Source: Catenaria anguillulae PL171 (taxonomy: Eukaryota; Blastocladiomycota; Blastocladiomycetes; Blastocladiales; Catenariaceae). From it: DNA of 64,000 bases. The notes beneath the pieces are model-generated. The model was not told the origin of the DNA, did no database searches, and worked only from the letters and a program-made list of their open reading frames with translations. How positions within the stretch are numbered: position 1 is the first letter of the stretch; each line of letters starts with the position of its first letter. Made by a program: the position numbers and the translations under genes. Shown here in pieces: positions 42,036-54,179 of this stretch. The DNA is taken from contig MCFL01000059.1 of assembly GCA_002102555.1 (NCBI GenBank), positions 92,744 to 156,743 on the forward strand, read 5' to 3'.

Positions 42036-45000
42036 CTAGTAGTAGTCAGAGTCGGACTCGGTTGCATTCCTCCTGCGCTTCCGCGGTGTAGGTGCGTTCA
42101 CAGGCAAAGTCATTACAGCCGTTTCGGGGACTGTCGGTGGTGTGAATGTAGTCACTGGCGGACCAGTGAGCAACTGGTGAGTTTGTGGATTGTTCTTGAC
42201 ATTTCGCTTGAGAAAGGAATCGTCTATGGAGGCACACCGACCGAAAGCCGGAGTTAGGGTGGGCCACATGATCTGGAATCCAAGGACGTAGGATTGTTTA
42301 TAGGACCCGTACCAATCACCGGCGTTTCTCCCCTCATGCATTTCCTGTACGCATCCACGCACGCATTGGTGCAAAACCAAACCGGATCGCTCGCTTCGTC
42401 TCCGTTGCTTCCCGGTGACTTGACATGAGCAAACTGCTGCTCAGGAACTCGTTTCATGCACTGATCACTGGCACAGTGGACAGCAAGACCACATCCTCCG
42501 CAACGAAGCAGGTCGCCCTTGAGTTGGGCCGCAGGATGGGGAACCTCTTCCTTGTGGCAAGTGAAACAGACTACAGGCACAGCAATCAATCATAGTGAGC
42601 CTATGTTCCAGCATTGCAAAAGGAAAGTCGGAATCGTACCTTGATGAAAGAGCGGTGCCGTCCGATCATCCTTGCGCTCGTGCGCCCATGGACTCAAATC
42701 CAACCGCGGAGCAGAATCTGCATGCGGCTTACCCTTCAATGCAAGCCCATGCCTATTGCACACCGTCTGCTTTCCCCACGGGCCCTCCCGCCACTGCGTT
42801 GTGTACGTGGTTCCGCACACGAGGCACCATCGCTTGCCGCCCTTTGTCAACCGCGTCCAAATCGAGTCTTGCGGGTCGGCCCGCATCGAAGAGAGAAGCG
42901 GCGTGCTTGCGCGTGACGCGCTGGCGCTGGTGGATGCAGACGATGCGGGCAGGATGCTTTGCGCGCGGACAAAGGTAGACGTTGGCGACAAGGGCGTCGG
43001 CAGCGTCGTGGATGCGTCAAAGTGCACTGCATCGGTAAATGGGAGCACCTTGATGGTGAGATCTGGCTTTTTCATGGGCCCGCGCTTGATTCCAGCATCC
43101 TTGCGCTTCTTACGCGCAGGCTTTGAAGTCTGCTCCACCCTGGGCGCAACCGTCGTGACATGCAGCTGACCCGTGCGATTCACCGATTTGACTGTTGAAC
43201 TCGTGCTCCCGCCGGTATCGTCGGTTTGCTCCGCCAATCCAACGACCAACGCCTTGGCAATGGTCAAGTTGGCCAGCGCGTCGGTCCAATGCGCGCGCTG
43301 CCGGCGGTACTTGCGGACACCGCCTCGAATCGTTGCTTTGACGCATGCTCGGTCCTTGGGCAACAATTGCTTGGTCTCGCGAGAACTCTGAAACTCGCAA
43401 ACTGACTGCTCTTCCGCGCCGCCTGAAAACACCATGGGCGCACCAACATGCCATATCTCATCTTGCTCGTCTTGGCCAATCAACTCGGGCGACACGGTCG
43501 CGCAAACCAGATCTGGCGTCGGATACACTTGATGTGTCACAGGCAACAAACGCCGCACTTGCGGAAACACGAGCGGCGCCGGTGCGCGTCGAGGAGCCGG
43601 GCAAGCGAAATCGGGCGCAACCAAGGGTCCACCAAGGACGCTCGTGGCAGCCGCGCAAATAGATGGTGCAAGCGATTGGGCAAGCTCATCACTCGTGGCT
43701 GAGCTCATCTCGAGATCTTGGCGTTTGGGCCGCTTGCGCTTGCTGGGCTTGGCGACATCTGCACTTGCGGCGGGCATTTGCAGCGCTCTCGGTACGTGAT
43801 ATGCGTCCAAGGGCCCCGCCAGTACAAGACTTTTTGGCGTCAATCCAATGGCAGTCAACAAGGCCATATCGGCATCGGGCACCGTCGTCAGGCCCAAATC
43901 TAGCGCGTCGAGCAACGACCCGCGCGGTGTTGTCGGTTTGGATCCGCCCCCCATCATCTCGTCATCTGTCATCCCAAAGTACCCTTCATCCCTCTGAAAG
44001 GGTGCACCCGCCACCGGCACACTGCTGCACCGAGCGGGAACGGGTGCCATGGCCGCGCCGCCAACACTCATGCTGCGCCTCCCACTCGCCACGCCCGCAA
44101 CCACTGCCACTGTCGCATCCTGCGCGTTTGCCGGTGTCTCATCAACAACCACGGCCGTCGCCCACCGGTACACGCACTCAAACAAGCCAGGCACCACAGA
44201 CTCGGCACGCACGTCCTTTCCACGATAGTACCGGTCAATGACGCTCTCGCCGCTCGCCCCGTCGCCGCTCATGCCGCGCACTACGGGCATGTTGCGCAAC
44301 TTTGCTGCACATGGCGCACACATGAAACCGTGTAGCAGGATCAGGTTGTGGATGGTGGGTTGCCAGTAGCAGGCAAACTCAAGCGTGTACTTTGTGCATC
44401 TTGTGCACAGGTAGTTGTGGGTCGAGCCGCGTGGGGAAGTGGTTGTTGGGTGCGTGTGGTGCGTTGGGCAAGTGGGTGGCGCTAGATCGCAAGGGCGGGT
44501 TGGGAACATGTACCCTGGGTAGTCGAGTGGGTCGACGGACGAGCGTCGGGCCCCGCGCCGCGGGTAGGCGGTGGCTCGAATTGAGCTCGGCGGAACAGAA
44601 AATGAGTGCATTGGTGTCGAGTGAACGATGGGTGGCTGGTTTTGAGATGCAACCGGCGGCGACGTGGCCGTTGTAGTAGGTTGACTCGCCGTGTCGATGG
44701 GCGAAGCCGTGGGCAAATCTGGAAGCCGGCCGAATGCGGGCGACGAAAAGATGTACGAGATGGCGGGCCGGGGCTCGGATGGTGTGGAGGAAGGTGAGAC
44801 ACCAAGCGGCTCGGAGGCCGGCGATGGGTTGGATGCTGCGGCCAAGATAGGCATGTCAAATTGGATGACTCGAGGAAAGGAGAGCTGTTGGCGCTTGTCT
44901 GCACTTGGCGCGAAGTGTGACGGGTTGGCTTGGTCGACGCGCGAGTGCACGGATGGAGTCATGGATACGGTATCCTCTCGTGAAGGGTGCATAGGGGTGG

Positions 45001-46147
45001 AAAAGTTCTTGTGGTCCTTGACAGCTTCGGTCATGGAATGTGCGCCAGCCGCGTTGGGAACCTCGGCCACGTGGTTCCAGGGCTGGTCCTCTGTTGCAGG
45101 TGTCTCACTCGGCTCTTTCCCCATACGCAACGCCGTTTCCACAGACGCAGACCTTGGGACATGCACAGCAGGTGATTCGCCACGCGACGACCCAGCAACC
45201 GACGCATTGGACCACGAGTCGGCACCAGCAGCAGAAAGCTCGTCGTCATGGTCAGGCATGGGGATCATGGGCACTTGCCCGGCAGCATGGGTTGCATGCG
45301 TCAAGCGTTTAGTTGAGGCGCGGGTTGTGGTCGCCGTGGAAGTTGCCGGAGGAGGAGACGAATGTGGGACCGATGAAAGAGTCGTGTATGAGCAGCCCGG
45401 CGAGGTCAAGTTAGATGTTGGTTCACGTGTCCAGGCGTGTGCGGATGCCGAGGGAATGTTTCGCAAATCGACTTGTCTGGCCTGCGCCGCGAATCCATAG
45501 TGGAGAAATGATGCCGGTGTGGCATCTACCGATGAATGTGCCAGCATTGTATGACCTGAGTGTGCGACGCCGCTGGCTGACTGTTCGGGCGGCGCCATAG
45601 CCCGGGCTGAAATGGGACCTGCTGCACCTGATGAAGAGCTCGGTGGTAGCAGGGATCGCGAGTAAAACACGGAATCTTGTCGCGCAAATGCTTGCCGACG
45701 GTACCCCATTTCTGGGTGCTGAGAATGGTGCGACTCATAGTGCTGGACATGAAGCAGGGGATGTTGCTGGAGCTGGTATTGCTGCTGCAGGTGCATCATC
45801 TGTACTTCACGGAGTTCCTTGAGTGCGATTTGCTGTTCTTCGTAATGAAGCTGATGCTCAACGGCAATGTTGCCAGCAGCGAGCGTAGGAACCGAGGACA
45901 AGACCGGGTACGCTGGCTCGTACGCCATTTGGTGGCTTTGGCGCCGCGGCTCCATTGGTGGTGCCGGTGATTGCTGAGCAACGGAATAGTACGACCCCAC
46001 ATGCAGACTGTCGCGGCCAACGCCGTTGGAGCAGCGAGATGACGAGCGTACGAGGCGAGATGGCGACGGGTTGGAGCTGGAACGACTAGCTGATGACTGC
46101 AGAGTATAATGATGGTGATGTATTTGCGTGTGTGGGTGATGGTCCAT
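42036..46147 (-). CDS. GATA-type zinc-finger regulator with adjacent PHD-like Cys cluster
   Basis: Exons complement(42036..42223, 42313..42570, 42640..46147), about 1317 residues. The long first exon is mostly disordered (His/Gln/Ser-rich start MDHHPHTQIHHHH). Midway a Cys cluster reads LCTRCTKYTLEFACYWQP and MCAPCAAKL, possibly another zinc-binding unit. Near the exon end lies a GATA-like finger, WCLVCGTTYTTQWREGPWG then VCNRHGLALK, spaced CX2CX18CX2H. The fourth ligand is His instead of the usual Cys. Exon 2 continues with VCFTCHKEE, LLRCGGCGLAVH, CMKR and VWFCTNAC, a PHD-like cluster. The C-terminus ends TPRKRRRNATESDSDYY, a nuclear-signal-like stretch. Probably a chromatin or transcription factor; finger order recalls fungal Snt2-type proteins but BAH and SANT domains were not found. 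Confidence 0.86.
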
Positions 46148-47421
46148 TTTGGTACGGATTCGACGGCATCAATGGAAAATGGTGAAGGCAACTGCCCTGG
46201 GTAGAACAATTGGAGTCTCGACGCGTCAGCAGCGAAGAAAAAAGGCAGCGGACAAATGGTGGATATACGCAACCGCACCAATCAACGAAATAAGGAGGAG
46301 GAAAAAGGGTGCTGACCACAAGCACAAGGTCGAGTATGAGTATTGAATGCCGTTTAAGGCGCGCCAAGAGTGGTCCCGAACAGCGGTCTATGAGGTTTTC
46401 GTTTGAGTCTAAGAAGAGTGGCAGGACCGAACAGTCTGGCGGGTCCGTGGTCGAGTCGGTGAGGGTATGGGACTGGAGCGCAGGTCTGAGGTCAAGGGCT
46501 ATATACTGTACTGCCAAAAGGCGTTTGTGAGGAGAGGTGTCCAGGTGGTGAGCGCTGTGGGAATGGTGGATGGCGATCATGATATTGAACGACTGACCGG
46601 TATTGGTCGGGGGCAACGGGAGTGGGGTCGAAACAGACGGACCGGAAAAGGCCAGACAAATTGGAAGTGATTATTAATGATTGCAGTGTGCGGAGTCGAA
46701 GTACGAGTCAATTATCTAATTTTACGGCAAAGAGCGCGGAAGCAAGAGAGAGACAGGCACTTCGAGTTGTGTCAGTCACGACAACTTGTGGGCAACAGGC
46801 GCGCGCCAGAAAGAATGAACCAATTCGCACATTGCACAAGGACAAGCAAGAAGGAAAGCCAGAACATGAACGGAAAACAAGGGAATTGTGCAGTGTAACG
46901 TTTGAGAACTCAGTACGAGTGCACGGAAATGTGAATGAGCGTTTCGTTTATGGATGACGTTTTGTTGGTTCGACGCGTGCTCCTCGCAATGTTTTCCGTA
47001 CACTTCTACGTTCACAGAACGAACTCCTTCTGCCAACCATGAGAGCAACGACGGGATGACGAATGTGGAATAGTTCTTTCAAGGTGCATTGAATGAACGC
47101 TGCGACCACATTGTGCTGCCGCCATGACCTTCCTTGCTGGCTGGGGGCAGCATGCGGCCACGATATCAGTTTTCAGGTGAGGTGAGACGGCCGTAGTAGA
47201 AGTGTTTGGATGAAAAAAAGTTGTCCTTGCATCATAATCCAACACATGAAGTTGATAAAAAGTCAATGTCCGACAACGACAACAAGAGACGAGGTGCAAA
47301 GTGATACGGAATCGGATGAAGAGGGGAATATACAAAAGAAATAGCACATGAGACACATCATGGCCGAGCACCTTGAGGGGAATCGACAAAAAAGGGGATT
47401 CAAGTCAACGACCAAATGAAG
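46148..47421. other. Intergenic region between GATA gene and RAD51
   Basis: About 1.27 kb; holds the promoter of the minus-strand GATA gene and the 3' flank of RAD51. No supported coding sequence. Confidence 0.5.
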
Positions 47422-48579
47422 TTACTCCTTTGCGTCGGCAATTCCCTCGGCGGTAATGGCGAACATGGCCTCTGCCTCTGGCAAGCACGGCGAGTCATAC
47501 ACCTTGCAAATCCGAGTCTCGCCCCTGCCCTTGCGCAAGTACAACCGCGTGGTACTGGCATGCGCCATGATATTTCCGCCAATGGGCTTCTTCGGATCTG
47601 CCTGAAACATGGCCGCACCACCATCGACCTGAGCAACGACTTGATTTGTCATGACCACGGCAATTCCAAACTCGTCGGCCAATCGCAATAGCGCCCTGAG
47701 AAACCTTGCCAAATGCATCTGCCGAGCACTGAGCTCGCCACGCCCCGAGAAATCGGTTCGATACAAGGCCGTGGACGAGTCGACAATCATGAGAGCATAG
47801 CGCGACTCGGCCATCATGGCCGACGCTTGAATGAGCAAACTTGTTTGGTGGTCCGAGTTGAAGGCGCGGGCGTATGCAATGTTTTCGAGCACCTCGGCGC
47901 CGTCCATGTCGTAGCGCTCGGCAACGGCCAAGCACCGCTCGGGACGGAACGTTCCCTCCGTGTCAATGTACAGGCACTTGCCCTCGCCGCCACCCATTTC
48001 AACGGGCAGTTGGCACGTGACGGCCAATGTGTGGCACAGTTGCGTTTTCCCTGTGCGGAATTCGCCAAAGAGTTCGGTGATTGCGCCCGTCTCGATTCCA
48101 CCTGGAGACAGTACATTGGAACGTGTTGCAGTTGCAGTGTGAGCACCCCAAAAATGAGAGTGAGACAAAATGGAAAGTGACTCAGGGCGAACGAACTTAC
48201 CACCAAGCAGCTTGTCCAACTCTGTGGATCCCGTCGTGATAAACACTAGCTCACTGCGGCGCGCATGAATCTCGGTTGCGGTGCGAAAGCCAATGGGGAT
48301 GAGCTTGCTGGCCTCGGCGAGGATCTTGTCAGCTTTGGCCTCGGAGATGCCCTTGATGAGGATGAGGTTCTTTTTCGGGGTGAAGGCGACGGCTTCGACC
48401 GTGTTGTAGCCGGCTTCGGCAAGCTTCTTTGTGTCGGAGGCGGTGATGCCACCGAGGCCGTCGAGGCGCGAGATGGGGAGCGGCCCGCCCTGGAGCTGGT
48501 CGTTGGTCAGGTCGAGGTCGGTGCCGGTGCCGGTGGCGGTGATGCCCGAGTGCATTTGCTGGGATTCATAGTGAGACAT
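47422..48579 (-). CDS. RAD51: RAD51 recombinase
   Basis: Eukaryotic RecA-family strand-exchange protein for homologous recombination. Two exons, complement(47422..48101, 48201..48579), with a 99-nt intron placed between the two Gly codons of LLGGGIETG, 352 residues. The N-terminal helix-hairpin-helix region includes [20 protein letters not shown]. The ATPase core has Walker [20 protein letters not shown]-like ([20 protein letters not shown]) and Walker [15 protein letters not shown]1/L2 region residues [16 protein letters not shown] and the C-terminal [18 protein letters not shown] are as in other RAD51 proteins. The start at 48579 (MSHYESQQM) gives normal length. It is RAD51 rather than DMC1 by overall wording; DMC1 was not separately excluded. 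Confidence 0.96.
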   Translation of the reverse strand: MSHYESQQMHSGITATGTGTDLDLTNDQLQGGPLPISRLDGLGGITASDTKKLAEAGYNTVEAVAFTPKKNLILIKGISEAKADKILAEASKLIPIGFRTATEIHARRSELVFITTGSTELDKLLGGKFVRPESLSILSHSHFWGAHTATATRSNVLSPGGIETGAITELFGEFRTGKTQLCHTLAVTCQLPVEMGGGEGKCLYIDTEGTFRPERCLAVAERYDMDGAEVLENIAYARAFNSDHQTSLLIQASAMMAESRYALMIVDSSTALYRTDFSGRGELSARQMHLARFLRALLRLADEFGIAVVMTNQVVAQVDGGAAMFQADPKKPIGGNIMAHASTTRLYLRKGRGETRICKVYDSPCLPEAEAMFAITAEGIADAKE

Positions 48580-48871
48580 GGTGGTGGTTGGTGCTGATGT
48601 GACTTGGATGCATGGACTTGAAGGAAGATAAATCGAGGATGGGACCGGCGAGAGCGGCGTTGGCCTTTTTCCTTTTCCTGGACTAGCTTCATGTGATCGC
48701 CTTCCTTCAGGGCAGAGTGACTCACTCTTATTCTCCGCGCAGTGGCCCTCCGATCCATTTCCATTTATCGAAATACATCTGACCAAAGAATCTCTTCATC
48801 TTTTCCAATGCGACCGACAATCATTCAAACGGATCAATGACCAAAGAAAAGACACCCACACTCGGCATCAC
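48580..48871. promoter_or_regulatory. Shared divergent promoter region
   Basis: 292 bp between the starts of RAD51 (minus) and the Tim17/22-like gene (plus); likely a bidirectional promoter. No specific element identified. Confidence 0.4.
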
Positions 48872-49684
48872 ATGAATTATACATTACCTGCAATGACTCA
48901 TTCACCTCTCCCGCCTCCTCACCAAAACCAACCCTACACGGGCCCAAACATGGGACGCCTCAAGCAAAACCTCCACGCCTACTTTTCATGGTCGCCTGAA
49001 CTCGCCCTGCACGACCCCACCTACCCTCAGCGCTTGCCCCCGGCCCCTCCCGAACTCCACCGCTTTGCCACCTTCACTGGGCTAGGCGTCATGTGGGGCT
49101 TTTCGCTTGGCGCGCTCATCGGAAGCCGATCCGCCGGCCTCCAGTTTCTCGCCGAGCATGCCCATCAGCTGCCCGTCACGGTCCAGGGCTGGTACTTTTA
49201 TCACAAGGCGAAAAACTATCGGATGGTATGGGGTGGCATCAAGCGCGGGCTGTGGGATGCTGGCAGGTTGGGCTCGGTCGTTGCCATGTTTGCGGGTGTC
49301 GAGACAGCTGTGGATTTGGCACTCGAGAGGGAGAGCGCTGCCAGCGGCGTGGTGGCTGGCGTGACAACGGCCGGAGTGTTTGCGTTAATTAGTACGTTGT
49401 GGCAATTGGTACTCCTCTCACCGTCCTGTTTGCTCTGCTCACACAATCCTTGTTCAGATCGGTTACCACGGGCGTCGGTTCAGCGCACGTTGATGTATGG
49501 ATCCATTGCGGGAGCATTCGTGGGTGGCGCGCAAGCAGCGGCAGCTTGGGCTCTGGGTCAGCCCGTCAAGTATACCCCACGGCCGTCGATTTGGGGCAAC
49601 GATGAGGATTTGGCGGTCGATGTTGAAGCACGTGTGGCCAAGGAGAGCAGCAATAGTCGTCGAACGTCCGACATTGATCTGTAG
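48872..49684 (+). CDS. Tim17/Tim22/Tim23-family-like mitochondrial membrane protein (TIMMDC1-like)
   Basis: Exons 48872-49391 and 49458-49684; the 66-nt intron (donor gtacgt) is a multiple of three and open, so frame alone does not reveal it. About 248 residues spliced. Four likely helices: FTGLGVMWGFSLGALIG, AGRLGSVVAMFAGVETAVDL, VVAGVTTAGVFALI and MYGSIAGAFVGGAQAAAAWA. Gly-rich helices with G-x3-G spacing and a basic loop (MVWGGIKRGLWD) match the Tim17/22/23 superfamily; complex-I assembly factor TIMMDC1 is the nearest layout I can suggest. The N-terminus may start at 48872 or the Met seven codons later. Confidence 0.7.
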   Translation: MNYTLPAMTHSPLPPPHQNQPYTGPNMGRLKQNLHAYFSWSPELALHDPTYPQRLPPAPPELHRFATFTGLGVMWGFSLGALIGSRSAGLQFLAEHAHQLPVTVQGWYFYHKAKNYRMVWGGIKRGLWDAGRLGSVVAMFAGVETAVDLALERESAASGVVAGVTTAGVFALISTLWQLVLLSPSCLLCSHNPCSDRLPRASVQRTLMYGSIAGAFVGGAQAAAAWALGQPVKYTPRPSIWGNDEDLAVDVEARVAKESSNSRRTSDIDL

Positions 49685-50418
49685 CCACCTCAGTTGCACT
49701 TACCCATAGACAAACTGTTCATCGTCATTGACCCCCTTTCTTTGCAAGCACCTGGCACATGTCGTCTCCCAAGTTCACATTTACCCATGCCTCTCGGTTT
49801 TGATTCATTCCAGCCGCTATATGTCATGTGCTGGCACCGCTATTCCTGCCCTGCAAACGGCCTGGTGATCTGGCTTACAATGTAAGCTGCGAACTGTGAG
49901 TAATGTGGTAGTATACGGTGTTCCCCGGCGCGGCTCAGGCCACTCACATGAGTCACTTGAAGCCGTGGAATACATTGCAATTGATCGAGTAGGGTGTCTG
50001 CGACAAGGGTTTGCGGCTACATCGCCATCGCAAGTCTGCAACCTGGTCTGCAACCGCACGGCCCGTGCTTTGGCTGGCAAGTCTACCGAGGATGGGACTT
50101 TGGCGGGCCTTTTGCCTTCATTAGCGGTTCGATGACCCGTCGAGATCACAACAACACAACACGATGGCCTACGCCAACGAAAAAGATGATTCATAGGTTA
50201 CGGGCATGCAGCACCCTGATCCTGACACTGAGCGCACCTGACTGCCCGCAGTCACCTCTGGCCGCAAGACCGACGCCCAGCTCCCGTCTCGCCGGCGACA
50301 TCAGACGGGGTCCCAACACGCCCTGAACGTAGCCAGTCTGGCTCTCTTGCGCCTCCGGCTTGCTCACCCCTCGCATCATCCCCATGCCACTCCAGGGGCG
50401 CCCCGTCCCGCCAAGTAC
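49685..50418. other. Intergenic region, possible upstream exon
   Basis: About 730 bp. A possible short exon near 50184-50340 with acceptor-like sites (cccgcag at about 50250, ctccag at 50397) could belong to the next gene, but I could not fix its frame. Confidence 0.4.
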
Positions 50419-52063
50419 ATGGGATCGCATTTCAGCATCGACACTCACATGCTGCAAAAGCCGTGCCCTGCGAAACATGAGCAGTATCAGGATTTCGTCG
50501 CCGTTTCGGAGATGCTCGCCAACACAACCAAAGTCTTTGGACCCGCAAATCGCATTCAGACGTTGGATGAGATCGCGGCAATGGAAGTGGACGGTGTGCC
50601 TGTCCTTCCGCTCACCAGCATAGAGACCATGATCCGCTTCGATCCCTCGTCGTTGCCGTCGACCCGCTCTTTGCACAACAAAGAGGTCCGTCTGGCCGTT
50701 CCCAGTTCATTTTCACTATTATTCTTCGATCCTTTGGCTCACAAAGGGCTGCATGACATGTGACTGTGTAGTTCAAGCACAGAATGGCCACTCTGGCCCT
50801 TCAAGACCGCCTCAACAAGCTGTTCTTCAGCTCGCGGTTCACTGCTCGGCTCTTCGACCTCGAGTCGGACGCTGTGATGATCTACACATTCGGCGCTCAA
50901 CATCTACCGCGAGGATCGCGCGGCCAAAACGCTTGGGGCCCTCGACGCATTGGCGCAGCTCATGCTCCGCAAACCAAAGGCATCAGCGACGGTCAACCCG
51001 ACGAACGACCCAGCCTTGCCTGCTGCGCCCCAACCCGCCCTACAGCAGGAGCAGTGCAAGACATGCCCGAAACAGCTTGTGTCGTCCCGTTCCAAGACAC
51101 TCACCATCGCCACCCACGAGGTGTGCAAGGAGCACATTACCGCCTGCCCGATGACGTACCAACTGCCGAAACCGGAAGAGGAAGAATCCGACGAGACCGA
51201 GGAAGCCGCATCGCGTGAGCCCGCCCCAGTCGAGCTCTCAAGGAAGCGCAAGACGTCAGCAGTCCTTGAGAGTGAAAAGCGTGCGAAGCTCCCCAAGAAA
51301 TCGGCGGCCCGCAAGGAGCTTGCTGCCACGATTGCTGCGACAGTGACCGGGGCGCGCAGGCATGCGAATTTGGCGTCCTCCCCATCCACTCCAACGCAAA
51401 CTGAAACCATCGTGATTCCATCCAGCCCGGATTCCGACGCGTTACTCTCCCCTCCCAACCCACAACCTCGGATGCCGTCTGGCGCGCAAGAACCCCCGTC
51501 CTCCCTGTCCCCCACTCCAAGCTCTTCCTCGTTCCCGTCTTTCTCGCCGTCGCCTACTTGCTCCAACTCGACGCCCATCCCCGAGTCCGACCCGGCCGAC
51601 CCCATGGCGTGGATGGATGAGGAATCAATCAACGCGCTGGGTAGGTTTGTCCACTTTGTCAAACTGAGTCAAGCATTGCCTGGCTGATTCCTGCGTCTGC
51701 TTGCTACATCTAGTTGGCCGTGGATTCTTCCTTGTGTTTGGCATCCATATCCAAGACTTGCTCCGCTCCTGCGATTACCATCAAGGATGTGGCTCGTATT
51801 GGCGTCGGAACTTTGCCGATTACCACGACGTCTATTTCGAGCACAGCACGACCAACTCGTGGCACTCGTGGCACGAAATCGGCTCGTTCGTCAAGGTGCT
51901 AGTGGAGCTCAACAACCCCGGCGAGGTGTGCATGGTTGGATGGATCGCGGAAAGGTGCAAGGATGCGTTCCTTGCGAGGTATGGTGAAGACGACTATCAT
52001 CAGTTGTTTGCTGTTGGGCACACCGTGTTCACCGACGCTCGCTTAGCTGGTGTCGAGGCTTGA
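50419..52063 (+). CDS. Hypothetical protein with basic, Ser/Pro-rich nuclear-type middle
   Basis: Best chain is 50419-50685, 50772-50873, 50914-51640 and 51714-52063, phases consistent. The second intron would be only 40 nt (gtgatg...gcgag, with ctcaac as branch site), the shortest proposed here; the alternative is a one-base error. The N-terminus (YMGSHFSIDTHMLQKPCPA, LNKLFFSSRFTARLFDLES) looks folded. The middle has Lys/Arg clusters (ELSRKRKTSAVLESEKRAKL), then a long Ser/Pro tract. The C-terminal exon (SYWRRNFADYHDVYFEHS, WHEIGSFVKVLVELN) looks folded again. No family recognised. Two CxxC-like pairs (CKTCPKQ) are too few to call a finger. Confidence 0.6.
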
Positions 52064-52684
52064 TCATGTATCCGCACTTTATTGCTCCGATTTGGTGGTA
52101 GACGTGTCAAGCTCGTACCGTCCTTTGCGTGTCCTCATGCTCTGAAGGTACGCTGACGACGACAGACAAAGGAATGGAATGAGAAACAGAACAAAATCAT
52201 CAAAATGTCATGAAGACAATAGCAATCGGGCATACAAAACTTACTCATCAACTACATCCCCATCTTACCCTCGTTGGCATCGAGTACCTTCGGTCAATGG
52301 CAAACACATGTGTTCACAGACTCCGGCGTACCACGTCGTCCATCACCAACAATGGCTCGGTAGGCGCATCTTCATCGTCTGGGGTCATTCCCAAGCGTCC
52401 AATACCCAATAAAATGGTGAGTTGGCGTGCGACAGTGGGCCGGATGAGAACAAACAACGAACATTGTCCTTGGAATTAAGTAGGCGAAATGCGATGGCTC
52501 CGCAAAAAAGGAAGCAGCAGGGGCCGTTGTTTGTACAGCTTGATTTGGGTCCCAAGGCTGGCCGAGGATCCCGGCACAATTTTTGGGCAGGTCTTTAAAG
52601 CGACGGTAGACGAACGTATCATCCAGCGCGAGACTCGAGGGCGAAACGGCTGCGGCAGTCAACCCAATGGCGACGGATGATTGG
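52064..52684. other. Convergent intergenic region
   Basis: About 620 bp. A minus-strand open frame (52372-52731) overlaps the end of the next gene in another frame and might be an alternative 3' exon, but no splice pairing was convincing. Confidence 0.4.
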
Positions 52685-53791
52685 TCAATGACCACCCCAA
52701 CGAGGTTTGGACTTGACGGATGAGGGGTCAAGAAAGATGGCCAGGCCTACAAACAAGAGAGGTGAAGGAAGAATGAAGCACGTAATGAGGAAAGTGCATG
52801 GAAAACAGGTGAAACAATGACGTACAATGACCACAGTCAAAGTGGCCAACATGACGTCCGACGCCGCAGACTGCCCACTCAATCCCATTCAGGTCAAACC
52901 GGCAATGGTTCTTTGGCGGGTCTTGAACCTTAACCGTCACGTCCGCGCCGTCCTCGTCCAACCTGCGCTTGTGCGGAATGCAGCGGGTAAGCACCATGAA
53001 GTCATGGTGATCCTGGATTGAACCCCGTTTCGAACGCAGAAATTTGCGAACGTCGAAGGAGCCCTCCTTCTGGTACTGCTTGTACTCGCGGGCAGTCGGC
53101 TGGAGGTGGATGACATTGGCAGGTGCGAGCGACAGCGCCGGGTTGATGGCCGGATCAGGGAACAAAGCGCGCAGCATTTCCTGAACGACAAATGGGAGCG
53201 AGTACTGCTGGGGAAACTCGAGCGGAAGTGCCTCCGTGAATGGCTTGAGCGTAATGAATGCTCAAGACACGCTTGGAGGTCGAAAGCGTGTTGGCCGCCC
53301 GTCCAAGGTGAAGGAGCAAGTTGTTCACTTTGTCACCGTTGTTTTCTGCACGGCGTGGCATCGGCGCACCTTCGACAATGAACGTAGCGCTTTGCATGAT
53401 GGTCGTATAGAACAGAAGCTACATATAGTCACGAGGAGGTCAGCAACTGAAACAGGAGCAATCGGGGCTACGAGCATAAGGCAATACCTGCAGGGCAGTC
53501 AGCACACAAATCCTCCGAGCGGGCAAACTGCACGGCACCAAGGAGCTCAATCTTATCCGAGAAGCACAAGACAGATCAGGACAACCGAAGTAACCGAACA
53601 AGAGCTTGGTACACCAACATACACCAGCCAAAGATGAGGGGCTCAGGGATCGGACGAGCAGGATACGTGGTCACGTTTACGAACTGGGACGCTTGATCAT
53701 TGGTAACATCGTCACATGGGGTCAAGGGACCAGCGTAGTCGAGAGTGGAGGACGTGTGTGAGGCGGAAGATGACATTGCCGAATGTGTCAT
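52685..53791 (-). CDS. Hypothetical membrane-associated protein
   Basis: Starts MTHSAMSSSASHTSSTLDY at 53791. Exon 1 ends in a hydrophobic PEPLIFGW region; a middle exon begins after acceptor tatgtag with LLFYTTIMQSATFIVE. The next reads AFITLKPFTEALPLEFPQQY, SLPFVVQEMLRALFPDP and continues to CRFDLNGIEWAVCGVGRHVG. The last exon (52685-52746) supplies CLAIFLDPSSVKSKPRWGGH and the stop. Exon borders between 53160 and 53620 are tentative. One or two helices are likely. I do not recognise the protein. Confidence 0.5.
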
Positions 53792-54179
53792 AGAAGTCTC
53801 AGTTCAATTATGCCCTGGTAGGTCAAATCGAATGAGACGAGCAATGTCAACGCATTTGTTTGTGGCAGGCAGAGAGAGGGAGGTGTGGCGCTGATCTCTG
53901 ATGGGCCTCCGATCCACAGAGCCGCAACCCATCCACCACCATCCAAGACCTGGGCCGCACCATCAGAGCTGAGACCTTCTCACCGGGTAATACCTTCAAC
54001 TGTATGTATCTTGTCATGTAACTCCCATCTCAAAGGCCTCGGACGGCGATGCAACGTTACTGTTGCTTGTTTCTCGCCATGTCGTCTCGTTCGACCGAAT
54101 CCACGAAACCGAGCACGAACCACCCGCTCATTCGCTTTGCTCGACTGTCCATAGGGCCGACCCACTCCCGTAAGTCACA
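53792..54179. promoter_or_regulatory. Divergent promoter region ahead of RPL13
   Basis: About 390 bp between two divergent starts; presumably contains the strong RPL13 promoter. Pyrimidine tracts occur just upstream (ttcgctttgctcgactgtcc), as is common at ribosomal-protein starts, but no defined element can be named. Confidence 0.4.

Noticed and set aside
53155-53397. Extended minus-strand frame reading NNLLLHLGRAANTLSTSKRV
   Set aside because: More likely intron sequence of the 52685-53791 gene, since the neighbouring frame continues with better coding character.
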